From positions 50,106,386 to 50,170,385 of the forward strand of contig OX359248.1 in assembly GCA_947179485.1 (NCBI GenBank): a DNA stretch of 64,000 nt. The letters run 5' to 3'. Shown here piece by piece: positions 1-12,500 of this stretch. Both the position numbers and the translations under genes were made by a program. The notes under the pieces are model-generated. The model saw nothing but the letters and a program-made list of their open reading frames with translations. It did not search any database and was not told the DNA's origin. Positions within the stretch are counted from its first letter, which is position 1. Every line of letters begins with the position of its first letter. This DNA is from Allacma fusca (Eukaryota; Arthropoda; Collembola; Symphypleona; Sminthuridae).

Positions 1-3000
1 AATTAGTTTCCCAAATATACCTCTTCTGTCGTAGTCATTGAATCAAAGCCCTGAATCTTTCATCCCAAAAATTTCAATCACGTCAAGGCACATTCAAGGA
101 TGAAGTCCAGCTTCTTTATGAAGGCGTCTCGGGAAGAAAGCAAAATTTGGGGTCGTTTCTTATGAGCAAAAAAAATATTAAGGCTAAAAAATTTCATGCC
201 GCAAATTTTGTGCAAATTCGGCGTCAATCCTGTGTAAATTTGGAGTAACTTTTGCGTAAATTTAGAGTAAATCTTGATTAAATTTGGAGTTAATCTTTAT
301 TAAATTTGGAGTAACTTTTGCGTAAATTTAGAGTAAATCTTGCTTAAATTTGGAGTTAATCTTTATTAAATTTGGAGTATATTTTGCGTAAATTTAGAGT
401 AAATCCTGTGTAAATTTGGAGTATATTTTGCGTAAATTTAGAGTAAATCCTGTGTAAATTTGGAGTAAATATTGTGTAAATTTGGAGTAAATCCTGTGTA
501 AATTTGGAGTAAATATTGCGTAAATTTGGAGTAAATATTGCGTAAATTTGGAGTAAATATTGCGTAAATTTGGAGTATATTTTGCGTAAATCTGGAATAA
601 ATCTTGAGTAAATCTTGAGTAAATTTGTAGTAAATCTTGAGTAAATTTGTAGTAAATCTTGAGTACATTTGGAGTAAATTTTAAGCAAATTTCTTCCCGT
701 ATGTATGAAACGCCTTAAAAAAGGGATCTTATAACGAGAGCAGACTGCACATTTGAAATTGATCCCCAAAATTTGTCTTCATAGGGTTTGGACCTTTCCC
801 ACATGAAACGGGGTGTTTTTAATTAAGGGACTTTAATAAGTGAGCCCGCTACGGGGTACTTTTGATAAAAGGGCGGGAAACCACAATTTCAAATAAGATT
901 CTCTGGATAAAGCTCTGCTATTTTCAGCTCCCGAAATGCGTCATCTTCACAGACTTGGCTCACCGCCTGTGATCATATGGGAGGACTGCAATAAACACAA
1001 TTGTACTTTCTTTGTATTTCAACCCTGAAAATTTCTGGAAGAACTCTTTGAACTTGATTGCGTAAAACGTGGTTGGACAGTTAGACTAGCATTGTTGGGA
1101 AATCATCAAAGGAGCGGCCTTGAGGGGTTATAGACCTCGGGAGACGCTCCGAAAATTAAGATTATTTAGGGATTCCCATTCAGAGAGGGATTTGAGAAGT
1201 TGGCATTAACAAGCGCATTATTGGAAGGAGTTCGGATGGATAAAAGATGCGGATTTCCAGAAACTTTCCTTACAAGGGCCGTTTCCCTACTAATGAGGGC
1301 GGAGAGGAAGCCGAGGCGGTTCCTTTCTTTTCTCCTCCTTTTACATGAGGACCTTCAGGCAAAATTAGGATATTTGTGGAAAAAAAAACGCAAAAGATTT
1401 TTTTTTGACGTAGGTTTATTTTTCCTGCAGGTAGGAAATCTTTGGTAATTCCACGGTCCCTTGTAACGAGACTTTTTGCTGTAGCATATTAATAATTTGC
1501 GAGAATAATTTTTATGGAGAGTGTACATAAGGGCAGCTCAAATATACTGCAATTTTAGGGATAATAAAACGGCACCTCCAGGAGCGACATCTGTCTCGGG
1601 GGGAACCATTAAGGGCCTTAAAATTTCTCTCATTATGAAAGAGAGGTTCATGCGGGGGTTCGGAAAACCCGTTTTTAATCTATATGGCTCATTTTGAAAA
1701 TGCTGAGTACAGTAACTGACTTTGGAACAGCCCCCTTGGGTCCAGTAGCAAAACCTGAGGAGGGAGCTTGATCAATGAAGAATTATATTTATTACGGGTC
1801 CAGGATCAGTGATGAAGCGGAAAATTTCACAGGAATGGAGTAATGCCAGATTTATAGTTTAGTCTCGGGATATAACCACCTTTGAAGTTCCGTTTAAACC
1901 AATGGAGATTTTTGGGGAACAAGAAATCCTTGAAAATTTTTCCTAACTATAAAAAAAATTTTAAACTATTAACGAAATTTTGACCCGCAAAAATTTAAGA
2001 ATTAGAATTGTGTATAATTCCAACGAAATTTTGACCGGCAAAAATTTTATAATTAGAATTGTGTATAATTCCGCGCCATCTATTAAATTTGTTACTGATT
2101 TTCTTCCAAAAAAAAATGTCTAAAGGTGCAGTTTTCTTTCAAAAATTTTACAAATTAAAAAAAAAAGAATTTACAAATTTTCAATGCAAACATGAAACCC
2201 CCATTAAAATCTCATATTAAAAAATATGCGAGTTTCAAAACCATTGAGTGCCGAATTATGGGAGTCTTTTGGGGAAATGATCCATGAAATAAGAATTCGT
2301 CCTCATCAGTATTATTTATTTCGTTCCCAAAGGTAAGACTTACAAATTCAGCTTCCACTGGAGTAAACGCTAACAAATCTACAATACAAATCACATGGAT
2401 ATTAATTTAACAAGAATTAATTCCCAAGATCATTTCAAATCTCAACCACAATATATGGGCATTTTAGTACAGAAATGTAGGGAATATTTCCGGGAAATAT
2501 TTCAAGTAGAAATTTCTATGCAAACTCTAAATAATGTAGAACTATAATTATATAATCACGAATTGCATATGTATCAAGTTAAAGGTGTCAGAAGCATTTC
2601 TACTTGCTTATAGCCCATACCCAAGACAATTCCTAAAAAAATCCAATTTTTGTAATAATTTTTCCAAATTTGTCAGAAAAATTTTAATTGGCCCTTTACA
2701 GGTTCACTGTTCGTTAAATGTTAAAGTTTCGGGTCACATGTGCATATGGGCAAAATTTTTAAATGCTAAAATCTGGAAAATCTGGAAAAATGTAATTTCT
2801 GTTTTCAGTCCATTTTTGTTCTTAATTTCTTAAAACTGTTAATTGACCTGAGGGACCAAAAATATGACCTAGGTCAATAAGGGTCACGTGAGAAAATCGG
2901 CAGGAAAATTGTCTACAAATTGGGGGAAACTGAAACTATTTAAAATGCTTTTCTTTGCGTAAGGACCAAAGGGGGGGGGGAATGCTTCCTGACACCTTGT

Positions 3001-3188
3001 ACATGCAAGGGTACATATGTACATATATAGTATGTATGCGTGCTAGGTCTCCCTGTACATCATGATCTAATGTGAAGTCTCTGCCTTTTGATAACAATGA
3101 CAAGTTGTTGGTATAAATAAAGGTAATTATAAATTATGTCTACAAAAGGCAAATCAATGGATTTATAGAGATTTGTCTCCTTTGAAAA
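1..3188. other. 3' flank of the Dscam gene, no gene recognised
   Basis: AT-rich sequence with a 22-bp minisatellite near 230-690, a G-run near 2971-2980 and a TACATA-rich stretch near 3010-3035. The open frames here (for example 1200-1448 and 2585-2833) are short, of low complexity and lack recognisable domains or splice context. Part may belong to the Dscam 3' UTR. Confidence 0.5.
230..690. repeat. 22-bp minisatellite (11-bp sub-unit)
   Basis: Tandem units built on GTAAATTTGGAGTAAATATT, about 22 bp, with an 11-bp half-unit still visible (GTAAATCTTGA). Copies differ at a few positions. It makes overlapping minus-strand frames of 76 and 137 residues that are repeat products. Confidence 0.9.
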
Positions 3189-3194
3189 TTTATT
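3189..3194 (-). terminator. Candidate polyadenylation signal AATAAA
   Basis: The minus strand reads AATAAA about 145 bases after the Dscam stop codon. It is the first canonical hexamer I find downstream of that stop, so it is a plausible end for the 3' UTR. It may also be chance in AT-rich DNA. Confidence 0.4.
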
Positions 3195-3338
3195 ATCACA
3201 GCCATAAATTCAATGTAAATGTTGGATTTGGTTTGTGTGTCTCAATTACCAAATGGATCATATTACATATGGTGAATCAGCGTAGAGCTCCTGGCCTCAA
3301 GTCCTTTTGTGAGGGCCGCATGTTTGGTTTGAGAGGGA

Positions 3339-3528
3339 TTAGACAGCAATGGAGTAGTCACTGTCGTGTAAACGATGCCGCGTGGGATTCCTCTTTGAAC
3401 GAACGTTCCCTCCGGCAAGTGGCTGATTAGGAAGCACATCCAGACCCTTTTGTTTTTCTTCCTCTTCCAAGGGTTTGCTCACTCTACCAGCGTCTTTGAT
3501 GCGTCTGCTGCGCTCCATCGTGCTCCCA
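3339..3528 (-). CDS. Dscam: Dscam terminal exon: C-terminus with PDZ-ligand-like end
   Basis: 190 bp including the stop TAA at 3339-3341. The acceptor is GACTATTACAG. One base completes a serine codon, then GSTMERSRRIKDAGRVSKP, a charged region LEEEEKQKG, a basic region RSKRNPTRHRLH and the end DSDYSIAV. Fly Dscam1 ends DTMAV, so both finish in hydrophobic-x-hydrophobic, the class II PDZ ligand pattern. No methionine-started open frame marks this exon. Further small exons in the 4.56-kb intron before it cannot be excluded. Confidence 0.86.
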
Positions 3529-6500
3529 CTGTAATAGTCAAAGGGTGAAAGTTGTTAGTCTTTCTCAAGTCTAATATTTCCTAGTCTCTTAATTCACACC
3601 CACATTTAATTTGGCACGATTTTAAATTCAAGACTCAAGTCTGAGAATGTAAGGCGTTGGAGCTGTGTTCAAATATTCATTCAGGATTTTTTACAATAGG
3701 GCTTGACCGAAACTGGGCCAAGGTAATTTTTAAAGGAGTTTTCTTTTTACAATGAATCAAAGTTTGGAAGGGGTCAAGTTGTCAAAATCGTGTTAAAGGA
3801 AGATGAAATTTGGGTCAAAATACGGAATGGTTTGGGTCAAGTTCAAGGATAAAATTAGACCGGGTAAAAAGTCTAGTTATTGTTCTTGGCAAGATTTGGG
3901 TCAATTTTTAGGTCAACTCAAGTTGGTACAAAATTTGGGTCAATTTTTAGGTCAACTCAAGTTGGTTCAAAATTTGGGTCAATTTTTAGGTCAACTCAAG
4001 TTGGTTCAAAATTTGGGTCAAACTTTGTTCAAAATCAGCTAGGTCAAATTTTGATCAAATTCAGCTAAGTTAACGTTTGATAAAATTCGGGTAGGTCAAG
4101 TGTCGGATCAAATATTAATTAAATTTAGCTAAATAAAGTTTTAGATCAATTTCGGATCAAATTCCATTAAGAAATTGTTCAGATGAATTCCGGATTAAAT
4201 CCCGGTAAGCGATGTTTCGGGTCAATTTTTGAACTAACTTCAGCTAGGTCAATTTTTGTACCAAATTCCGGTAGGTCATTTTTCGGTAAATTTGTTCCCA
4301 ATTTGTGTACGTCATTTTTCGGTAAATTTGTTCCCAATTTGTGTACGTCATTTTTCGGTAAATTTGTTCCCAATTTGTGTACGTCATTTTTCGGTAAATT
4401 TGTTCCCAATTTGTGTACGTCATTTTTCGGTAAATTTGTTCCCAATTTATGTACGTCATTTTTCGGTAAATTTGTTCCCAATTTGTGTACGTCATTTTTC
4501 GGTAAATTTGTTCCCAATTTGTGTACGTCATTTTTCGGTAAATATTTTTACAAAAATTGGGTACGTCAATTTTTCCCATTTTGTGTGTCAAATTTGAGTG
4601 ATGTTTTCCATCGAATTCTGCTTTGTCAAATTTTGGATCAAAGGTTATGTCAAGTTTTGTGTCGGATTCCGTTAGGTTTAAATTCTTACGTTAGTATCTA
4701 AATTCAAGGAGGAAGTTGCAGTTGAACTGTATTAAAATAAAGTAGTATAACCCATGGAGAATTTAATTCCTATCGGATTTTGTAACTACTTGTAGTTCCA
4801 CCGGAGCCCTACATCCCACGGACAGGGGAAAGTTTTGTACATAAAATCATTTCCCATAAGCTCACTTTCTTTCCAGGAATAACAAATTCTGTTACAAATG
4901 GCATGAACCCATTGTTCATATTACCTTTGAAGTGAACTTCAAAGGAAAATTGTATTGAATATCTGCTAATTGTACAAATCCCTTGCATGGAATAGACAAC
5001 TTGATCAAATAAGCCCCGACGCTTAGTTATCACTCTCAATGCCCATGTAATTATTCCAAGTCACAAGTTCAATACACAAGGGCAGAAAGAGCCTAAGCAC
5101 TACAAACGAGGAACGAGTCCAAGGATGAACTTCATTCTCTTTCAATTCCTCTCAAACAAAATACTTTTAACTTTCCCAAAGTTAGCATACACATTGTATT
5201 CAAATGCAAATATTTGCCCCTTTTACATTAAACCCGTGCCTTTTCACAAGCTCAAAGTAAATGATCCCTCCATAATGTAACAAATCCACAGTTCCCTCCA
5301 AATATAAGAGCACCTCTGGATTTTACCTCCCAATTTTTAACACACTCGTTTTTACAATAAAGACTTACAATAACAAATTCTGCAATTTTCCCATACAAAG
5401 AAATTCCTCCCAACGCATCTATAAATTTTGGGTTAGCGGGACAGAAAAATTTTAGAAAAATCTGGAACAAAATTTTCTTAAAAATTTGGTGGTAAATGTT
5501 TTCACGAGTCTGTGTAAATTTTCAACGGGGATATGAAATTTTCCTGGCACCCGCTGGAATTAACATGGGAAACATTTTTAACATCTGGAGGTGGATATAT
5601 TTGATGGTCATTAATTTGAATAAAAATAGATTAGGATATGGAAATATATTCCCCCTTAAAACCTCGGGATCTGGCGGGTTACCAAACTCCGAAATAATTC
5701 ATTAGGAGAGAAAATAGGACGGAATTAGTTAACACTAATGTTTGGACTTCATTGGGGACCAATATCTATTTTCCAGAGGAAAATAGCAAACACACACTTG
5801 GAATTCAAATCCACCCGAATTTGACTCCCATGGGATCCTTACCATTACCATAATACAAAGTGTCCGGATCATTAAACAAATTCAGGAGCCGGGAATTCAA
5901 GGAAGAGGAAAAGATGAAAGGGAAACCTCATATGAATTAGCTACCTTCATTTAAAACCTCCAAAGTTTTCGGTTTCATTGGGGATAAAAATGACTTGTAA
6001 CTCAATCCTTGGGATTACTTCCCTCTTTATTTTCCCGATCCTTGTAATCACTCCAGTCCCTGTTCCTTTGGTATCCCTGTCAGGGCCAATCAAAGCCTGC
6101 CGTCTGAAGTTTATACTCGTGGTAACCAAACCCCTTATAAAAAAATCTGGAAAAGTTGTTTTCCTCCAAAATTTTTGTCTCTGCTTTTTTCTGTAAACAA
6201 AAACATTTCTGCAAACAAAATTTCTTCTGCAAACAAATTTTTTTTCCTCCAAAATGTTTGTCTCTGCTTTTTTCTGTAAACAAAAACATTTCTGCAAAAA
6301 ACATTTCTTCTGCAAACAAAATGTTTTCCTCCAAAATTTTTGTCTCTGCTTTTTTCTGTCAACAAAAAAATTTCTGCAAACAAAATTTCTTCTGCAAACA
6401 AATTTTTTTTCCTCCAAAATTTTTGTCTCTGCTTTTTTCTGTAAACAAAAACATTTATGCAAAAAAACATTTCGTCTGCAAACAAAATTTTTTCCTCCAA

Positions 6501-9500
6501 AATTTTTGTCTCTGCTTTTTTCTGTAAACAAAAACATTTCTGCAAACAAAATTTTTTCCTCCAAAATTTTCGTCTCTGCTTTTTTCTGTAAACAAAAACA
6601 TTTCTGCAAACAAAATTTCGTCTGCAAACAAAATTTTTTCCTCCAAAATTTTTGTCTCTGCTTTTTTCTGTAAACAAAAACATTTCTGCAAACAAAATTT
6701 TTTCCTCCAAAATTTTCGTCTCTGCTTTTTTCTGTAAACAAAAACATTTCTGCAAACAAAATTTCTTCTGCAAACAAATTTTCTTTCCTCCAAAATTTTT
6801 GTCTCTGCTTTTTTCTGTAAACAAAAACATTTCTGCAAAAACACATTTCTTCTGCAAACAAAATTTTTTCCTCCAAAAAATTTTTTTCTTTCAAAATCAG
6901 ACCTCCTTAGAATTTTATTACAAGTAGATTCCATTCTGTATTTCCTTCATGTGAGGTGTACCCATGACTGGTCCCATAACTCCATTAAGAAATGACTGAA
7001 TGGGAAAAGCTACGACTCTAACAGAGACAATGAAATTTCCGTCCTGGCCCAACTACCCCGAAAACGGCAGGGAGTAATTTAATACAGAAAATTGCAAAGG
7101 ATTTCGCAAAAGCACCACATCCTCCAATCATGTTTCACCAGAACCCCGTCTCACAAAGCCCGTCCAATGGCATTCCCCCGAATTTCCATAAATGACATTG
7201 ACAATGCCCCTAAATTTAATTACAACCCCGTAATTTCAAAGGTAGAATCAACGGCCTGGCCTGTATTTACATTTAATGATATTACTCTCCGATGCAGATT
7301 TTTTTTCCGATTCGACTCCGACGACGCATCGCTGAGGACACAAAAACACAAAAACCTCACCAGGGGTGGACAACACAAGGTGGCAAAATGGGGGAATGGG
7401 AAGACACACACATTTTAATTAATCCCAACATTTCACACTCTAGATTATTTTTAGTCCCCGTATACGAGCTTAGAATTTTTGTAGTCTTCAGAACTGCCCT
7501 AAATGTACATATGTACATATGCACATACATACGTATACATAGAACCGTACAAACCCTACTCCAATCTTCATGTAATTACTATTATGTGCCTGCACACGCT
7601 ACACTGAAATATGATGTGACTCATTATTAATTTAAGCTCGAGCGAATAAACATATCTCTTGCTATTCTTCCTCCCGCTCTTGAGCCATTAACTTTTCACA
7701 TCATTCTCACTTCCCATCTCCTTTTCCCTCTCAATGCTTATATTGTGATGATGGGCTTTACGAAACATTGAACTCCTCCTTTTTCCTTTTGACGTGCATG
7801 CCTTTTTAGAAAATGTCTCTTTCCAGGAATCCTTCTGCTCTCACTGATACCATTGATTTTTCGAGTAAGATATTTTTCAAAAGGCCAACAAAAATTTTGT
7901 TGGACATAATTCAGGGACAAAATTCCGGGATTGAAGAAGAAATTGCGATTTTTTCAAAGTGAGGACAGTCCAATTTACTAAAGGGACTGTGCTGGGACGG
8001 GATTTTTTCCCATGTGTTTTTTTAGATACATACATACATACGTGGGTGCTTACGGAAGGGACTGAGGATTAGAATGAGAGAGACTCACCTTACTTTTTTA
8101 GAGTGTGAGGAGACCCGTTTTTTGGAGGATGACAAGTGTTTGTTGGGATGATGAAGAGGGGGGGACGTTTCAGGCGAACTACTATCTTCCCTCAATTCCA
8201 GTCCGGGGAAGCTCCGAGGATTGTTATAATTATTGCTCGTATCGGGAAGGATGGCTGATGGAGTGGGAAGGATGGCTCCGGCCTTCGTCTCCATGCAAGG
8301 GAATGAGAGATGATGACTCTGATGAAGGATAGTTTGGTGAGGGAAATGACTCTGAAGACGGAGTTGGGGCGTGTGAGCCGAGTTACTACGACCATTATTA
8401 CTTTTTTTTGTCTCAATAACTGGCGTGGTGAGGGGGAGAGCGGAGTAGCGGAGCCCTTCCTCAGAGCCCGTGTCATCATCATCCTCCTCCTCCTCCTCCT
8501 CATCAACATCTTCCTCATCTTCCGAGCCCAGGCCGGATTTTCTCCGCCGGACCCATCTGTCTCCGTAAATTGCGGAAGACGTCTCCAATCTCGGGTCCCC
8601 ACGAATCCCACTGTACGTTTGCTGTTGCATCACATCATAGAATTTCGGAACCACGATGTCTTGACTAAAGCCCTCCTCATGGAATTTTTTGAGGGGGTCC
8701 GAGAGCTGGAATGTGGCGTATGGAGAGATGTCTTCCATCTCAGGGAACATCCCCGTGTCCACACGATTTGTTCCTTAAATTCAAATAAAAATAATTACAA
8801 TAGATGTACAATTTCTGGAGCACTTCCTCTCTGCAGGGATAAAAATCAACGGGGACCTCGTTGCAAGGGTCTTCCTTCAGAATAGCCTCCTTTGGATGTA
8901 GAATTTTGTAAGTGCCAAAAATAAATTTAGTTTCACAGTGCCCCAAATCAAAAATAATTATTAAAGACCAGCATTTATTACCCAACAATATTTGAGCAGG
9001 AGAAAATATTTGGGGAGTAATTTTTCAAAAACATAATTTTTCAAAAACATAATTTTTTCTCGGAAATTTTTTCTCAGAAATTTTTTCTTAGAAATAAAAA
9101 ATTAAGCTGTGGAGTCAACCTGTACTGGAATTGTATAAAAATTTGAGAAAATTAAGAAATTTTGCCCGTATTTTATAAGCAAAAGCCCTGTTTACTATTA
9201 AATTTGTTATGGAAATATCCGCGAGGAAATTATGGCAAGTGGATCTCATCTTTACTAAGAAGACCTTGGATGGAAATTTATTTTCCCAGAGTTTGGTTCC
9301 CATAATTTCCGACAATGACCCCCCCCCACACCACACACACGTATAATGTGGCATTAAATTTCTAGAGAGGAGGACAAAGTTTTAGGGGGAAGGGGTGAAA
9401 AGTGTGGGATGTCGTGACGGATCAAAAAATCCCCTTCAAAAAAAAAAAAAAAAAAGTTTAGGAACAGCAAAACCGTTAGGTTACAAGGGAACTTGTGTCA

Positions 9501-12500
9501 TGCAATATTCCCCAAATTTTTTTTATAGACTTGAACATAACACACGCTATATTTTTCCTATATGAGAGGAAAACGTGAGGGAAATAAAACTTGTATGATG
9601 GATTGTGATTTATCATGATGACATTACTCGCATATTACCCTTAAATTCAAGGAGATACTTATTTTTCACTCCAAATCCACTCCTGCCTCCGTACAAGCAA
9701 TCTATCCATCATTTCCCCAGGGATTTTCAAAATTCCTTCAAAATAATTCCCTCTGGCTCCTCCCTTCCCCTAGCTTTCCATATTAGTAGTCTGGAATCTC
9801 AAATTGAAATTGTATTTGCAAAAAATTCCGGGGGAAATTTTATTCCAAAGTTGAGAATGAGAATTTTAAAGGGGATTTAACATGGGGATTTTAAGATTTC
9901 ACGTACTCCCCCCTTTTGCATTTTTTTGACCATATGGGATTATATTGTGGGAAAATTTCTCAGAAATTATTTTTAAGCATTAGCCATAATTAAGAGTCCG
10001 TTTCTGATGGGACTGGAGTCAAACCCGTTATTATTTTCAAATGAGCTGGTTACAGATTGCTAAGGAGAGAAATTACCTTGAGCAAGAAATAATGAGGGTT
10101 ATGACATGACTCAAAACCCATTACACATTAGAGCCTCTGATTGGGCAGAGGTAATGAAAATGATGAGTGCACTATATAGAAGCTTACCTATTGTATTAGG
10201 ATGGAAAGGCGGGCATGGCAGGGTGGAGTAGAGTTGCTCTCTGTAAGGGAAGTCTCCTTTGGAGTCAGTCGGTCCCTCGTAGTGGGGCAACGGGCGGGGA
10301 TTCCTATTGGCTAGATTCGACATATGATCCACAACTCTCCCTGCAAAACACAACAACATGCGTCAACAAAATAAATACAATCCAGAAATTTTAACACTGT
10401 AATTTTTCAAGCTCAATAAATTCCCCATTTCATAGAAACAAAATAGAAAAATAGGGTAAGAAATGATTTTTTAAAAACCTAAAATTTTTTTTAAAATACC
10501 TCACGGTACAGGTAAAATTCTTAAAGTATGTTTCCAGTCTCAGGAATAATTATTTCCCAATGAAGCAAAATATTTTGTTACCTTGGCGATTGCGGTTTCA
10601 ATCAATTTCATATCAAATTCAGAAGCCTACAGCATTATTTACCATTTTTTGCATGACATATTCAAATTTTTTAGAAGTTCCCGGTCATTACGTTTTTCAT
10701 TTGTTACAGCTTTCTTGAGCTTATTTGTTACAGTATTTGAATTTCAGTCTTTTGAAAAAAATTAGCACAAAATTTGTTTTGAGAAGAGAAATATGTAGAT
10801 ACTATTTCAATTACTATTTGCCTGCTTATATATGCTATATAAATGTTTTGTTGCATGCCATACATAATTATATGTATATGTGTGTACATATGCTGGAATA
10901 AATATGTAGATATCCATCATGTACTTTGACAATACAATCGGATTAAGCATGGACGAGGGGGTTCGGATCCTAATCGCCTAGAAACGAAACATTTTACATT
11001 GTCGAGAATTTGTCTTTTGTGAATTCCCGCTAATTTACATGTACATTCACTTACACAAATCCCTCGGGCAGTAACAATATGCTGAAATAATAATTTTGAA
11101 AATGCAGAGTAGATACTTGCAATTGAGGGGAGAGGACGCAAGTTAGTCAAGAATAGCAGCAAATTGTGTTACAGAGAGAGATTAGGATCTCTCGGTTGGG
11201 ACTCGATGGACGAAAGGGGTAGAAAAATGTATTTCGTGGAGACGTACAAAGTCCTTAATAACCGCTATGATTTTCACCCAGATAGTTTATTTAAATTTTA
11301 TACGAATGGTAGCAAATTGCAAAACCAAAGTTCAAAGGTCAAATCCGGCAAGATCTCATTACAGTGTGTGATAAATGGCTGAGTTAAGTAAAATTATATG
11401 AGAGTGTGTCCGCATATATAAAATGGTATTACTAGAAGTAATGTGTAATCATGACCTGATTTTGTGATCAAAAGCCGCTTAGGCTCAGTATCCGTAATTT
11501 GAATAAATAAATAAATAAATAAATACATAAATAACTAAATAAATAAATACTGTAATATAGGTTGAGTTTTTTGATTTTATATATTGTGGTTTTGTAAAAA
11601 CAAACCACAGTTCAGCAGATTTGCAATAACAAAAACAATCACAACAGCAAAAGTACGATGCAGAATCATAAATAAAAAATCCATACAAAATTTAACTTCT
11701 AAATTTAAAATAAATTGAACACCGGTTCCTGCCAAAATTGAAAATCGACTAAAACTTGAATTTCGATTAGCATGTATTTCGATTCAAAACCTGAATTTCG
11801 ATTCGAATCTGGATTTCGATTCGAATTTGAATTTCGATTCGAATCTGAATTTCGATTCGAATCTGAATTTCGATTCGAATCTGAATTTCGATTTGAATCT
11901 GGATTTCGATTCGAATCTGAATTTCGATTCGAATCTGGATTTCGATTCGAATTTGAATTTCGATTTGAATCTGGATTTCGATTCGAATCTGAATTTCGAT
12001 TTGAATCTGGATTTCGATTAGAATTCGAATTTCGATGCACATCTTTGCCTAAATTTTAAAAACCCATTACATCTTCACACTGTCATTTGCAAGCCCAGCC
12101 AAGAACCATGGATGGTGCAACTTAATATGAAATCTCTTATCCTTGGCCTGCAAGCAAGTATTCAAGGTTTTCTGTTCCCCTTCCACTCTGCATACGTTCC
12201 AGATCCTAAATTAGAACTTAATTATGAAACAGCTTGAAAAATGAAATCATTTGCATGATGCAACACTACAATGTGTGAAAGCCTCCAAAGGGAAGAAATC
12301 GCCTGGAAAACTTGGCATAGGAATCCCTTGAAATTGAGACAGCAAATTGTTCTACTAAAGTGGACCGCTACAACAAGACTCCACAGTACTGGCCCTCATT
12401 ACAAAATCCCTGGAAGATTTATCTCCTTAAGACGAAGGGAAGCGCAGGCCGTCGCAGGCCGCACTGTGAAAGCCTAATGAGAATAAATTATTTCCATGTT

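Noticed and set aside
4179-4701. Four overlapping frames of 112 to 172 residues
   Set aside because: Eight copies of a 36-bp unit (12 codons) open all these frames together; no unique coding sequence.
5947-6934. Minus-strand frames of 159 to 315 residues rich in K, F and C
   Set aside because: Product of a long-unit minisatellite; the same DNA is open in several frames on both strands.
7291-7337. Possible small Dscam exon on the minus strand (DASSESNRKKNLHRR) after GTGTCCTCAG
   Set aside because: Its acceptor fits the preceding exon, but the only nearby donor (AGA|GTAATA) leaves phase 0, which does not match the terminal exon. Kept out unless RNA shows otherwise.
11705-12059. Frames encoding SDSNRNP and RFESEF repeats on both strands
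   Set aside because: 18-bp minisatellite artefact inside a Dscam intron.
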